Shown here: piece by piece, positions 1 to 9,129 of the stretch | Numbering within the stretch: the stretch's first letter is position 1 | Layout of the letters: each line of letters opens with the position of its first letter | From: Oscillospiraceae bacterium | GTDB taxonomy: Bacteria; Bacillota; Clostridia; Oscillospirales; Oscillospiraceae | Assembly: GCA_020025545.1 (NCBI GenBank) | Contig: JAHHRX010000022.1 | Coordinates: 1-33,506, forward strand | Length of the DNA: 33,506 bases | Direction: 5' to 3' | The notes under the pieces: model-generated | Seen by the model: the letters and a program-made list of their open reading frames with translations, nothing else | The model's database searches: none | What the model was told of the DNA's origin: nothing | Position numbers and translations under genes: made by a program

Positions 1-1858
1 CCACCATGACGGCAACCATTCCCACGAAGGTCATAATCACAAGGATATGACGGAAATCCTTTGCGGTACAGGATTGTACGCACTGGGATTGCTGGTTTCC
101 TGGCTGGTACCCCAAACAAAGTGGTATCTGGTATTGTTTTTCGGCGCTTATCTGGTTTTAGGACTGGATGTTCTGAAAAGTGCGGTGAAAAATATATTCC
201 GGGGACATATGCTGGATGAAAACTTCCTGATGACGGTTGCCACTTTGGGCGCGTTTGCCATCGGCGAGTTTCCGGAAGCCGTGGGCGTTATGCTCTTTTA
301 CCGGGTGGGCGAATTTTTTGAACACCGGGCGGTGGAGCGCAGCCGCAGCCAGATCATGGAAGCCGTGGATCTGCGGCCTGAGACCGTGAGCCGCATGGAA
401 AACGGCACCCCCCGGGTGATTCCTGCGGAGGAGGCCAAGGTGGGCGATGTGCTTTTGGTGCGCCCCGGGGATCGGATTCCTCTGGACGGCACTGTACTTT
501 CCGGCACCAGCCGACTGGATACCGCTCCCATTACCGGCGAGCCGGTGCCTGTGGCTGTAAACCCCGGAGATGCGGTGCTTTCCGGCTGCGTCAATACTTC
601 CGGCCAGCTGACGGTGCGGGTGGATCGGGTTCTGGAGGAATCCATGGTTTCGAGAATCCTCAGCAGTGTGGAAAATGCTGCCGCCAGCAAGCCGAAAATG
701 GATCGGTTTATCACCCGCTTTTCGAGAATTTACACCCCTGTCGTGGTGATTGCTGCCGCACTGACGGCACTTGTGCCCCCTCTGATCACCGGACAGTGGA
801 ATTACTGGATATATACGGCACTTTCTTTCCTGGTTATGAGCTGCCCCTGCGCACTGGTTCTCAGTGTGCCGCTGGCGTTCTTCTCCGGCATCGGTGCCGG
901 CAGCAAGAAGGGCATCCTCTTTAAGGGCGGCCTCTCCATCGAGGCAATGGCAGAAATCAAGGCTGTGGTCATGGATAAGACCGGCACAGTCACGGAAGGC
1001 AATTTTGCGGTGCAGCAGGTAGATGGCAGCGACGAATTTCTGAGTATTTTGGCATCCTGTGAGCAAAATTCCACCCATCCCATTGCCCAGAGCATCGTTT
1101 CCTATGCCAAAAACAAGGGAATATCTCTAACGGCTGCGGACAGCGTGGAAGAAATCGCAGGTCACGGCATTGTGGCATCTCTGAACGGAAAAACCGTCCT
1201 CTGCGGTAATGAAAAACTGCTTGCAAGCCACGGCGTGTCCATTCCCGAGGGAAGCAGGGACATCGGAACCCGGGTTTACGGGGCGGTGGACGGACAGTAT
1301 ATGGGCTTCATTTCCATCAGCGATACCCTGAAAGAAGACGCTGCCGAAACTGTCAGAACGCTTAAGAAAATGGGAATGGCGGCAGTGATGCTCACCGGCG
1401 ACGAAGAAAAAACCGCCGAAGCGGTGGGACGCAAAATCGGCATGGATCGGGTCTATGCCCGACTGCTGCCGGAGGATAAGCTTACCAAACTCAAGCAGCT
1501 GCGGAAGGAATACGGCCCCGTGATGTTCGTGGGCGACGGCATCAACGATGCCCCGGTGATTTCCGGCGCCGATGTGGGCGCAGCCATGGGCAGCGGTGCC
1601 GATGCTGCCATTGAGGCGGCAGATGCCGTGTTTATGACCAGTCAGACCTCTGCCATTGCCGAGGCGCTGAAGATTGCCTCCCAGACGAAATCCATTGCTT
1701 TGCAGAATGTAATTTTTGCCCTTGCAGTGAAACTGCTGGTTATGGTTTTGGGACTTCTTGGCTGGGCATCCATGTGGGCGGCGGTTTTTGCCGATTCCGG
1801 CGTGGCCATGCTGTGCGTGCTCAATTCCATCCGTCTGCTCTATCGGAAAAATAAATAA
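1..1858 (+). CDS. Zn2+/Cd2+-type P1B ATPase (CadA/ZntA-like), 5' truncated
   Basis: Metal-translocating P-type ATPase that would export Zn2+ or Cd2+ across the membrane. The frame is open from base 2 to the left window edge, so the true start lies outside. The first codons read HHDGNHSHEGHNHKD, a His-rich metal-binding stretch. Counting from the Met at 47, I see the actuator TGE (163-165), the SCPCAL transmembrane metal site (CPC 266-268), the phosphorylation motif DKTGT (D310), an HP motif and GDGIND. A Lys in the penultimate helix (FALAVKLL) and an Asp in the last (FADSGVAM) are typical of the Zn/Cd subgroup rather than Cu ATPases. That substrate is inferred from family residues. No clear terminator separates it from the next gene. 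Confidence 0.93.
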   Translation, partial: HHDGNHSHEGHNHKDMTEILCGTGLYALGLLVSWLVPQTKWYLVLFFGAYLVLGLDVLKSAVKNIFRGHMLDENFLMTVATLGAFAIGEFPEAVGVMLFYRVGEFFEHRAVERSRSQIMEAVDLRPETVSRMENGTPRVIPAEEAKVGDVLLVRPGDRIPLDGTVLSGTSRLDTAPITGEPVPVAVNPGDAVLSGCVNTSGQLTVRVDRVLEESMVSRILSSVENAAASKPKMDRFITRFSRIYTPVVVIAAALTALVPPLITGQWNYWIYTALSFLVMSCPCALVLSVPLAFFSGIGAGSKKGILFKGGLSIEAMAEIKAVVMDKTGTVTEGNFAVQQVDGSDEFLSILASCEQNSTHPIAQSIVSYAKNKGISLTAADSVEEIAGHGIVASLNGKTVLCGNEKLLASHGVSIPEGSRDIGTRVYGAVDGQYMGFISISDTLKEDAAETVRTLKKMGMAAVMLTGDEEKTAEAVGRKIGMDRVYARLLPEDKLTKLKQLRKEYGPVMFVGDGINDAPVISGADVGAAMGSGADAAIEAADAVFMTSQTSAIAEALKIASQTKSIALQNVIFALAVKLLVMVLGLLGWASMWAAVFADSGVAMLCVLNSIRLLYRKNK

Positions 1859-1913
1859 ATCCGGAATATTTGCAAAAAATATAACTTGGTACTGGCATTT
1901 CCTGCAGAGAATA

Positions 1914-1922
1914 TGTTATAAT
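1914..1922 (+). promoter_or_regulatory. Extended -10 promoter for glucokinase
   Basis: TGTTATAAT matches the extended -10 pattern TGNTATAAT, 37 bases upstream of the glucokinase ATG. I see no good -35, which is common for extended -10 promoters. It suggests that glucokinase is transcribed independently of the ATPase. Confidence 0.55.
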
Positions 1923-1958
1923 CCAAAGTGAACAAATCACTGCGGGAGGAATTCACTC

Positions 1959-2909
1959 ATGGAATATGGCTTTGGCGTTGATTTAGGCGGCACTACTGTA
2001 AAAATTGCCTATTTCGACTGCAGAGGAACCGTGCTGGACAAGTGGGAGATCCCCACAAACACCGACAATTGCGGCAGTCGGATTTTACCGGACATTGCCG
2101 AGAGCATTCGCAATTATCTGCTCTGCAGGCACATTGACAAGGGGCAGATAATCGGTGTGGGCATCGGTGTTCCCGGCCCTGTGGATAACGAGGGAAATGT
2201 TAACAAGTGCGTGAACCTGGGCTGGGGCTTCAAGAACATCCAGCAGGAACTTTCGGAACTGCTTGAACTGCCGGTGAGGGCAGGAAACGATGCCAATGTG
2301 GCAGCCCTTGGCGAGAGCTGGAAGGGCGGCGGTGCCGGATGCAGAAATATGATCATGGCAACACTGGGCACCGGCGTAGGCGGCGGCATTATCGTTGACG
2401 GCAAGCCGCTTCACGGCGTACACGGCGCCGGCGGCGAGATCGGACATATCACCGTGAATCCCTACGAGGAGGAACGCTGCGGCTGCGGCAAGCAGGGCTG
2501 CGTGGAGCAGTATTGCTCCGCTACGGGCGTAGTTCGCGTGGCAAAGCGTGTGCTGGCGCTGAGCGATCGGGACAGCGCCCTGCGCAACATCGCACCGCTG
2601 ACCTGCAAGGAAGTATTCGATGCAGCAAAGAGCGGCGATGCTCTGGCGAAGGACGCTCTGGAGCAGGTCTACGACTATATGGGTCGGTTCCTTGCGGGTG
2701 TGTGCTGTGTTGTTGACCCGGAGGTAGTGGTTTTGGGCGGCGGCGTGAGCAGTGCCGGACAGCCGCTGCTGGACGGAGTCTACCGGTATTTTCTAAAATA
2801 CGCATTCTATGGCTCCGCCTCTGTCCGTTTCGTACTGGCAGAGCTCGGCAATGATGCCGGAGCCTACGGCGCATTTAAGCTGGTGCTGGATGCGACCCGT
2901 CCCGCTTGA
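1959..2909 (+). CDS. glcK: ROK-family glucokinase
   Basis: Cytoplasmic ATP-dependent kinase making glucose 6-phosphate. The 316-residue protein has the usual ROK length. It starts with the phosphate-binding loop VDLGGTTVK, has the catalytic-base context GNDAN (D111), and carries the ROK zinc site, with H163 in EIGHITV followed by CGCGKQGC (C174, C176, C181). The GGGVS motif near the C-terminus fits the ATP site. GGGAGGA lies just upstream of the ATG. The flavodiiron gene follows after 27 bases with no terminator, so the two are probably co-transcribed. Sugar specificity is inferred; N-acetylglucosamine or mannose kinases share this fold, but the glycogen genes nearby favour glucose. Confidence 0.9.
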   Translation: MEYGFGVDLGGTTVKIAYFDCRGTVLDKWEIPTNTDNCGSRILPDIAESIRNYLLCRHIDKGQIIGVGIGVPGPVDNEGNVNKCVNLGWGFKNIQQELSELLELPVRAGNDANVAALGESWKGGGAGCRNMIMATLGTGVGGGIIVDGKPLHGVHGAGGEIGHITVNPYEEERCGCGKQGCVEQYCSATGVVRVAKRVLALSDRDSALRNIAPLTCKEVFDAAKSGDALAKDALEQVYDYMGRFLAGVCCVVDPEVVVLGGGVSSAGQPLLDGVYRYFLKYAFYGSASVRFVLAELGNDAGAYGAFKLVLDATRPA

Positions 2910-2936
2910 TTTACTTATTTACCGAGGAGAAATACT

Positions 2937-4769
2937 ATGTACAATTACCGTAAAATTCAAGATGATCTCTACTGGGTAGGCGCCAATGATCGGCGGCTTG
3001 CCATGTTTGAGGGTGTTTACTCTGTCCCTTCCGGCGTTTCTTACAACGCCTATGTCCTGCTGGACGAAAAAACTGTCCTGATGGACACTGTGGACAAAGC
3101 GGTCAGCAAGACCTTCTTTGAAAATCTGAAGGCTGTGCTGAACGGCCGGGATCTTGACTATGTGATCGTGCATCACATGGAGCCGGATCACTCTGCTGTG
3201 CTGGAGGAGCTGGCGCTCCGCTATCCCAATGTGAAGGTGGTCTGCAATCAGGCTACACTCAATATGATCCACCAGTTCTTTGACTTCGATGTGGATTCCC
3301 GCTGGATCGAGGCCAGGGAAGGGGAGGTGTTCTCCACCGGACGGCATAATTTTGCATTCGTGAAGGCACCTATGGTTCACTGGCCTGAGGTCATGGTGTC
3401 CTTTGACACCACCGACGGCATCCTCTTCTCTGCCGATGCCTTCGGCACCTTCGGCGCACTTAACGGCGCACTTTTTGCTGACGAAGTGAACTTCGACCGG
3501 GACTATCTGGACGAAGCCCGCCGTTACTATACCAATATCGTGGGCAAGTACGGCAATCAGGTAATGTCCCTGCTGGAAAAGGCTGCCATGCTGGACATCA
3601 AGATGATCTGCCCCCTTCACGGCTTTGTCTGGCGGAAGAATATCGGCTACTATGTGGATAAATATCTCCACTGGGGTACCTACACTCCGGAGGAAACCGG
3701 CGTGATGATTGCCTATGCTTCTGTCTACGGCAATACGGAAAATGCTGCCGAGATTCTTGCAGTAAAGCTCCGGGAAAGAGGCATCAAGACCTGTATGTTT
3801 GATGTGTCCGTGACCCCGTCTTCCGAAATCATTTCCGCCGCTTTCCGTTACAGCCATCTGGTCTTTGCATCTACTACCTATAATGCGGGCATTTTTGTCT
3901 GCATGGAAGCACTGCTTTCCGATCTGGTAGCCCATAACATCCAGAAGCGCACTGTGGCGCTGATGGAAAACGGCTCCTGGGCACCCACCTCCGGCGGACT
4001 GATGCGCAAGATGCTGGAAAAGTGCAAGGATCTGACGATTCTGGACACTACGCTTACCATCAGCTCTGCACTTAAGGCAGATCAGCTGACGCAGCTGGAT
4101 GCCATCGCCGAGGCCATTGAGGCAACGATGGTTTCCGGCAAGGCAAATGCGGTGCCTGCCGTGGTGGATAACAATGCCATGTTCAAGCTGAGCTACGGCC
4201 TCTATGTGCTCACTGTCCGGGAAGGCGAAAAGGATAACGGCTGTATCATCAACACCGCTGCTATGCTCACCGATCAGCCCAAGCGTATTCAGATTGCCGT
4301 TAACAAGGCCAATTACACCCACGATCTGATCAAGCGCACCGGAGTGTTCAATGTAAGCGTCCTGACGGAGGCTGCACCCTTCAAGATGTTCCAGCAGTTC
4401 GGCTTCTGCTCCGGCAGAGATACGGATAAGTTCGGCAGCGATCCTGTTTACCGTACCCAAAACGGCCTGCGTTATGTAAACGAAAATACCAATGCGGTGA
4501 TTTCCGCCAAGGTGGTGGAGTCCTATGACTGGGGCAGCCACACCCTGTTTATTGCCGAGGTTACCGAGGCTAAGGTGCTGAGTGCGGATCCCAGCGTTAC
4601 CTATCAGTATTACTTTGACCACATCAAGCCCAATCCGGCTCTTACCGCTGAGAAAAAGACCGGATGGATCTGTAAGATTTGCGGCTATATCTATGAGGGC
4701 GAGGAGCTTCCCGCTGACTATATCTGTCCTCTGTGCAAGCACGGTGCCGCAGATTTTGAAAAACTCTAA
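2937..4769 (+). CDS. Flavodiiron protein with flavin-reductase-like and rubredoxin domains
   Basis: Cytoplasmic O2 or NO reductase used by anaerobes for detoxification. The 610 residues hold four modules. First is a metallo-beta-lactamase domain with all diiron ligands visible (H80, E82, D84 and H85 in HHMEPDHS, then H148, D167, H228). Second is a flavodoxin domain from about residue 255 (YASVYGNTENA). Third is a flavin-reductase-like FMN domain at about 410-560. Last is a rubredoxin (CKICGYIYEG and CPLCKHGA). Core flavodiiron proteins are about 400 residues, so this chain carries two extra redox modules and could be largely self-sufficient in electron transfer; that is inference. GAGGAG precedes the ATG by seven bases and a strong terminator follows. 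Confidence 0.95.
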   Translation: MYNYRKIQDDLYWVGANDRRLAMFEGVYSVPSGVSYNAYVLLDEKTVLMDTVDKAVSKTFFENLKAVLNGRDLDYVIVHHMEPDHSAVLEELALRYPNVKVVCNQATLNMIHQFFDFDVDSRWIEAREGEVFSTGRHNFAFVKAPMVHWPEVMVSFDTTDGILFSADAFGTFGALNGALFADEVNFDRDYLDEARRYYTNIVGKYGNQVMSLLEKAAMLDIKMICPLHGFVWRKNIGYYVDKYLHWGTYTPEETGVMIAYASVYGNTENAAEILAVKLRERGIKTCMFDVSVTPSSEIISAAFRYSHLVFASTTYNAGIFVCMEALLSDLVAHNIQKRTVALMENGSWAPTSGGLMRKMLEKCKDLTILDTTLTISSALKADQLTQLDAIAEAIEATMVSGKANAVPAVVDNNAMFKLSYGLYVLTVREGEKDNGCIINTAAMLTDQPKRIQIAVNKANYTHDLIKRTGVFNVSVLTEAAPFKMFQQFGFCSGRDTDKFGSDPVYRTQNGLRYVNENTNAVISAKVVESYDWGSHTLFIAEVTEAKVLSADPSVTYQYYFDHIKPNPALTAEKKTGWICKICGYIYEGEELPADYICPLCKHGAADFEKL

Positions 4770-4781
4770 GATGATTCTAAG

Positions 4782-4822
4782 GCCGGCTGCCCCCTTTCCG
4801 GGGGCAGCCGGCTTTTTCTTTT
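4782..4822 (+). terminator. Rho-independent terminator after the flavodiiron gene
   Basis: A perfect 13-bp GC-rich stem (4782-4794 with 4800-4812) has a TTTCC loop and is followed by TTTTTCTTTTT. It ends the glucokinase-flavodiiron transcript. Confidence 0.95.
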
Positions 4823-4840
4823 TGTAGTGTGCATTTACAA

Positions 4841-4860
4841 ACTTTTATATCGATAAAAGT
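4841..4860. repeat. Inverted repeat upstream of the Rnf operon
   Basis: The 8-bp arms ACTTTTAT and ATAAAAGT flank ATCG, 42 bases upstream of the Rnf -35 box. A second short palindrome, CGTAATTACG, lies at 4872-4881. It could be a regulator-binding site. It does not match the Rex consensus I know (TTGTTAANNNNTTAACAA). Confidence 0.4.
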
Positions 4861-4901
4861 GTACTTTTTGCCGTAATTACGTACAAATTCCGGAAATATG
4901 G

Positions 4902-4930
4902 TGGACAAAGAGTTCTAAATGCGGTATGAT
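4902..4930 (+). promoter_or_regulatory. Promoter of the rnf operon
   Basis: TGGACA (-35), a 17-base spacer and TATGAT (-10), each 5 of 6 to consensus, lie about 50 bases before rnfC. No other good promoter appears between here and rnfB, so all six genes are likely one transcript. Confidence 0.7.
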
Positions 4931-4982
4931 AAAACAAGTCATGGAAATGTGATATTTTGCAAAATTAGAAGAGGTGATGGTA

Positions 4983-6317
4983 ATGGCGTTCCCTTTTTTC
5001 GGAGGTGTCCACCCCAAGGAGAATAAGTGGTACACATCGGAGCGGCATGTGCAGGAATTTCCGGAGCCGGATATTCTGGTGATCCCAATGAGCCAGCACA
5101 TCGGTGCGCCCTGTAAGCCCTTGGTGAAGAAGGGTGACCTTGTAACCATGGGTCAGAAAATCGGTGACAACGAGGGGCTGTGTGTGCCCATCCATGCGTC
5201 AGTTTCCGGCAAGGTGAAGGCGGTGGAAATGCGGCCCTCCTCCGGCGGTATGACGACGATGAGTGTGGTAATTGAAAATGACCACCAGGATACGCTCTGT
5301 CCGGATATCCGGCCCCGAAGCCATGCGGATGTGGAAAAAATGACGCCTGCGGAGCTGATGGCTGTGATCCGGGAGGCGGGTGTTGTCGGTATGGGCGGCG
5401 CGACTTTCCCGACACATGTGAAGCTCAGCTCCGGCATGGGCAAGGTGGATACGGTGATTGTGAATGCATCCGAGTGCGAGCCCTACATAACTGCCGATGA
5501 CCGGCTGTGCCGGGAGTATCCCGGTGAGCTGCTGGCAGGCTTGCAGGTGCTCATGAAGATTTTGAATTTGCAGTCTGCCACCATCGTTATGGAGGATAAT
5601 AAGCCGGAGGCGGCCAAGGCTCTGCGGCGGGCCATTGACCCGCAGACTGGCATTTCTCTGATGTTCCTGCCCACAAAGTACCCTCAGGGCGCTGAAAAAC
5701 AGCTGATTCAGGCGGTCACCGGGCGGCAGGTGCCCTCCGGCGGACTGCCCGCAGCGGTGGGCTGTGCGGTTTTCAATGCTGCTACCTGCAAGGCTGTCTA
5801 CGATGCCGTTTATATCGGAATGCCCTTGATTCGCCGGATCGTCACGGTGTCCGGCGATATTACCATGGAGCCTAAGAACCTGATGGTTCCCCTGGGCACC
5901 AGCTACAATGACCTGCTGGAGGCAGTGGGTCACAGTGAGAACCCCTATAAGGTCCTCTCCGGCGGCCCTATGATGGGCATTGCCCAGTTTGACTTGAGCG
6001 TACCTGTTACGAAGGGCACCAATGCCGTTACGATTCTCGGCGCCAGAAACCGCTTTGCGGTGGCAACGCCGCATTGTATCCGCTGCGGCAAATGTATCGA
6101 TGTGTGTCCCATGCACCTGATGCCGCTGCAGATGTATCGTGCGGAGCGAAAAGGCAGTGTTGAGGATATGAAGAAAGAAAACATCATGGACTGCATGGAG
6201 TGCGGCTGCTGCGCATATATCTGCCCGGCAACCATTCCTCTGGTTCAGTCCTTCCGTACGGCAAAGCAGCGTATCCGGGATGCTGCCCCCAAGGCCGCAC
6301 CGGGCGCTCAGAAATAA
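4983..6317 (+). CDS. rnfC: Rnf complex subunit RnfC
   Basis: Membrane-associated subunit of the ferredoxin:NAD+ oxidoreductase (Rnf) that carries the NADH/FMN site and two [4Fe-4S] clusters. The 444-residue protein opens with FFGGVHPKENK, typical of RnfC, and has the glycine-rich GMGGATFPTHVK nucleotide region. Two ferredoxin motifs, CIRCGKCIDVCP and CMECGCCAYICP, sit near the C-terminus. I chose the ATG at 4983 because GAGGTGA ends five bases before it; a GTG at 4974 and an ATG at 4977 overlap that ribosome site. It is the first gene of the operon and is followed 14 bases later by rnfD. Confidence 0.96.
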   Translation: MAFPFFGGVHPKENKWYTSERHVQEFPEPDILVIPMSQHIGAPCKPLVKKGDLVTMGQKIGDNEGLCVPIHASVSGKVKAVEMRPSSGGMTTMSVVIENDHQDTLCPDIRPRSHADVEKMTPAELMAVIREAGVVGMGGATFPTHVKLSSGMGKVDTVIVNASECEPYITADDRLCREYPGELLAGLQVLMKILNLQSATIVMEDNKPEAAKALRRAIDPQTGISLMFLPTKYPQGAEKQLIQAVTGRQVPSGGLPAAVGCAVFNAATCKAVYDAVYIGMPLIRRIVTVSGDITMEPKNLMVPLGTSYNDLLEAVGHSENPYKVLSGGPMMGIAQFDLSVPVTKGTNAVTILGARNRFAVATPHCIRCGKCIDVCPMHLMPLQMYRAERKGSVEDMKKENIMDCMECGCCAYICPATIPLVQSFRTAKQRIRDAAPKAAPGAQK

Positions 6318-6331
6318 GGAGGCAGGGAATC

Positions 6332-7330
6332 ATGGCACAAATGAAATATTTCTACGAGCTGACGATTTCCAGCTCTCCCCACGCCCATTCTCCGGTGACC
6401 ACCCGGACCATCATGCGGGATGTGCTCATAGCGCTGACCCCGGCATTGGTGGGAAGCATCTATTTCTTCGGCTTTCGGGCACTGATGGTCACGCTGGTGT
6501 CCGCATCCGCCTGTGTGTTTTTTGAGTGGATTTACCGCAAGCTGATGAAAAAGGATTCCACTGTGTACGACCTTTCTGCCGTGGTGACCGGCGTACTGCT
6601 GGCATTCGTATGCCCGGTGACGATTCCTTACTGGGTTATAATAATCGGCGACTTTTTCGCCATCATTATCGTAAAGCAGCTCTTTGGCGGCATCGGCAAG
6701 AACTTTATGAACCCCGCCCTTGCGGCAAGAGCATTCCTCTTCAGCTGGCCGGTTGTTATGTCTACCTGGGTGAAACCCGGCTTTTCCAATGCTGCCGGCA
6801 TCCTCGACACCGCCGATGCCGTGACCGGCGCAACGCCTTTGGCGGCCATGCATCAGGGGAGCCTCACAGGGGTCAGCGTTCGGGATCTGTTTTTCGGAAA
6901 TGTGGGCGGCTGCATCGGTGAAACCTCCGTTGCGCTGCTTCTGATCGGCCTTGCTTATCTTCTGGTGCGGCGGGTCATTTCGCTGCGGATCCCTGTGTCC
7001 TTCGTGGGCACGGTGGCAATTCTTACCCTGTTGTTTCCCAAAGGGAACCCCCCGACCCAGTGGATGCTGGCACAGATTTGCTCCGGCGGCGTGATGCTGG
7101 GTGCTATTTTCATGGCAACGGACTATGTGACCTCCCCGGTAACCAAACTGGGGCAGGTGATTTTCGGAATGGGCTGCGGCCTGATTACCGTAGCAATCCG
7201 ATACATGGGCGCTTACAACGAGGGCGTCAGCTATGCAATCCTCGTGATGAATGCCTGCACCGTGCTGCTGGATAAAATCGGCCGCCCGGTGAAGTTCGGC
7301 GCAGTGAAGAAGGAGGCAGCAGAAAAATGA
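6332..7330 (+). CDS. rnfD: Rnf complex subunit RnfD
   Basis: Integral membrane subunit of the Rnf ion-pumping complex. The 332 residues begin with the conserved ISSSPHAHSPVTTRTIMRDV segment and contain many hydrophobic helices. The sequence DAVTGATPLA holds the threonine expected to carry covalently bound FMN. The start at 6332 follows AGGAGG with suitable spacing; the longer open frame upstream overlaps rnfC and lacks support. Its stop overlaps the rnfG start (ATGA at 7327-7330), pointing to translational coupling. Confidence 0.95.
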   Translation: MAQMKYFYELTISSSPHAHSPVTTRTIMRDVLIALTPALVGSIYFFGFRALMVTLVSASACVFFEWIYRKLMKKDSTVYDLSAVVTGVLLAFVCPVTIPYWVIIIGDFFAIIIVKQLFGGIGKNFMNPALAARAFLFSWPVVMSTWVKPGFSNAAGILDTADAVTGATPLAAMHQGSLTGVSVRDLFFGNVGGCIGETSVALLLIGLAYLLVRRVISLRIPVSFVGTVAILTLLFPKGNPPTQWMLAQICSGGVMLGAIFMATDYVTSPVTKLGQVIFGMGCGLITVAIRYMGAYNEGVSYAILVMNACTVLLDKIGRPVKFGAVKKEAAEK

Positions 7331-7890
7331 AAAGCACGCGTTATATTTTGCGTCTGGTGCTGACGCTGTTCCTCATTACTGCTGTGGTGGCAGGGCTTCT
7401 TGCCACTGTGAATGCGGTGACAGCACCGAGAATTGCGGCAGCTCAGCAGGAAAAGCTGCAAAAAGCACTGAAAAGCGTCCTGACGGATGCCGAGCAGGCG
7501 GAAACTGTAGAAATTTCCGACGAAAGCGGTATGGTTCGTACGCTTTACGCATCTCCCAGCGGCTATGCCGCCCAGGTGGTCACTCCCGGCTTCGGTGGAG
7601 ATATCACCATGATGGTGGGCGTTTCCAAGGAGGGCAGGATTTTGGGTATCTCCATTATCAGCCAGACGGAAACCCCCGGCCTTGGCGCGGTATCTGCCGC
7701 TGACAGTGCTGCCGGTCACAGCTTCCGGGACAGCTTCACGGGACTTTCCGGCTTTGTCAGCGTTTCCAAGGACGGCGGTGAGGCGGACACCGTTACCGGT
7801 GCAACCATTACCTCCCGTGCTGTCACAGCCGGTGTCAATGCAGCGCTCCGGTGCGTTGCTGACCGAATCGAACAGGGGGCAGCACAATGA
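7327..7890 (+). CDS. rnfG: Rnf complex subunit RnfG
   Basis: FMN-binding subunit with one N-terminal membrane anchor and an extracytoplasmic domain. The 187 residues start with a Lys/Arg-flanked hydrophobic helix (about 9-30). The FMN-binding domain has GVSKEGRILGISIISQTETPG typical of the family, and DTVTGATITSRAV, whose threonine is the expected phosphoester attachment point for FMN. AAGGAGG inside the end of rnfD serves as the ribosome site. The stop overlaps rnfE by four bases. Confidence 0.95.
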   Translation: MKSTRYILRLVLTLFLITAVVAGLLATVNAVTAPRIAAAQQEKLQKALKSVLTDAEQAETVEISDESGMVRTLYASPSGYAAQVVTPGFGGDITMMVGVSKEGRILGISIISQTETPGLGAVSAADSAAGHSFRDSFTGLSGFVSVSKDGGEADTVTGATITSRAVTAGVNAALRCVADRIEQGAAQ

Positions 7891-8525
7891 ATATGAAAAA
7901 ACAGTTTAAGGAAGGGCTGCTGACCAAGAACCCGGTGCTGGTGCAGCTGCTGGGTATGTGTTCCACACTGGCAATCACCACCAGTCTCTTTAACGGTATC
8001 GGTATGGGACTTTCCGTTACCTTTATCCTCATTTGCTCCAATGTCCTGATTTCCGCTCTGCGGAAGGTGATTCCTTCCAATATCCGCATTGCGGCATATA
8101 TTGTCATCATTGCGGGATTTGTTACCATTGTGGATTTGGCACTTCAGGCATTTTTGCCCCAGCTTTCGGAAAATCTGGGCGTTTTCATTCCGCTGATCGT
8201 GGTAAACTGCATCATTCTGGGCCGTGCGGAGGCATTCGCATCCAAAAACGGCGTGGTTGCGTCTGCGCTGGATGGCCTGTTTCAGGGCATCGGCTACACC
8301 GCAGCGCTGATCATTATGTGCGTGATCCGGGAATTTTTAGGCTCCGGTACTTTTGGCGGCGGCATTCTGAACGGCGGCGAGGGCATCCGGATATTGCCGG
8401 AGGGCAGCCCTGCCATGCTGATGATCATGCCTGTGGGCGGCTTCCTCACACTGGGCTTTGTGATCGCAGGCGCCCAATGGCTGGTAAAACGCCTGGATAA
8501 GAAAGAAAAGGAGGCAGAAAAATGA
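7887..8525 (+). CDS. rnfE: Rnf complex subunit RnfE
   Basis: Integral membrane subunit of Rnf, homologous to RnfA and NqrD. The 212 residues have about six hydrophobic helices. Signature segments are LLTKNPVLVQLLGMCSTLA near the N-terminus, NCIILGRAEAFA in the middle and IREFLGSGTFGG later. RnfA and RnfE form an inverted-topology pair around an iron-sulfur site in known structures; the conserved NC here fits that. It overlaps both neighbours by four bases (7887-7890 and 8522-8525). Confidence 0.95.
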   Translation: MNMKKQFKEGLLTKNPVLVQLLGMCSTLAITTSLFNGIGMGLSVTFILICSNVLISALRKVIPSNIRIAAYIVIIAGFVTIVDLALQAFLPQLSENLGVFIPLIVVNCIILGRAEAFASKNGVVASALDGLFQGIGYTAALIIMCVIREFLGSGTFGGGILNGGEGIRILPEGSPAMLMIMPVGGFLTLGFVIAGAQWLVKRLDKKEKEAEK

Positions 8526-9115
8526 GTGCTGCTGTACAGAGCCTGCTGGGCATTCTGCTGTCGGCCATTCTGACCGAAAACTTCATTCTTGTAAAATTCT
8601 ACGGTATCTGCCCCTTTATGGGCGTTTCCAAAAAGACGGACACGGCCCTTGGCATGGGTATGGCAGTTACCTTTGTTATGGCGATTGCCTCCGCTGCCTG
8701 CTGGGCAGTGAATGAGCTGATCCTCATTCCGCTGGAACTGCAATATATGCAGACGGTGGCATTTATTCTGGTCATTGCCTCCATCGTGCAGGTGGTGGAA
8801 ATGTTCCTCAAAAAGACCGTTCCTGCCCTGTATCAGGCGCTGGGGGTGTACCTGCCCCTCATTACCACCAACTGTGCCGTTCTCGGTGTGGCACTGGTGA
8901 ATGTGCAGAAGGGATACAATTTCTTTCTGAGTGTCCTGAACGGTGCCGCCGGCGGTCTGGGCTTTACCCTTGCCATCGTGCTGTTCGCATCCATCCGGGA
9001 GCGGCTGGACGATGAGGACTGCCCTGAGAGCTTCAAGGGGTTCCCCATTGCCCTCATTGCTGCCGGACTGCTGGCACTGGCATTTATGGGCTTCTCCGGG
9101 CTTAAAATTTCTTAA
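8522..9115 (+). CDS. rnfA: Rnf complex subunit RnfA
   Basis: Integral membrane subunit paired with RnfE. The 197 residues form about six hydrophobic helices. Diagnostic segments are LTENFILVKFYGICPFMGVSKKTDTALGMG and LPLITTNCAVLGVALV (quoted in part), which carry the conserved cysteines near the membrane centre. AAGGAGG lies in the end of rnfE. The next gene, rnfB, begins 14 bases downstream after AAGGGAGGG. Confidence 0.95.
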   Translation: MSAAVQSLLGILLSAILTENFILVKFYGICPFMGVSKKTDTALGMGMAVTFVMAIASAACWAVNELILIPLELQYMQTVAFILVIASIVQVVEMFLKKTVPALYQALGVYLPLITTNCAVLGVALVNVQKGYNFFLSVLNGAAGGLGFTLAIVLFASIRERLDDEDCPESFKGFPIALIAAGLLALAFMGFSGLKIS

Positions 9116-9129
9116 GGGAGGGCACAAAA

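Noticed and set aside
2919..4742. Long open frame (607 codons) antisense to the flavodiiron gene
   Set aside because: It mirrors a gene with clear domains, has no ribosome site or family motif, and arises from the codon bias of the sense gene.
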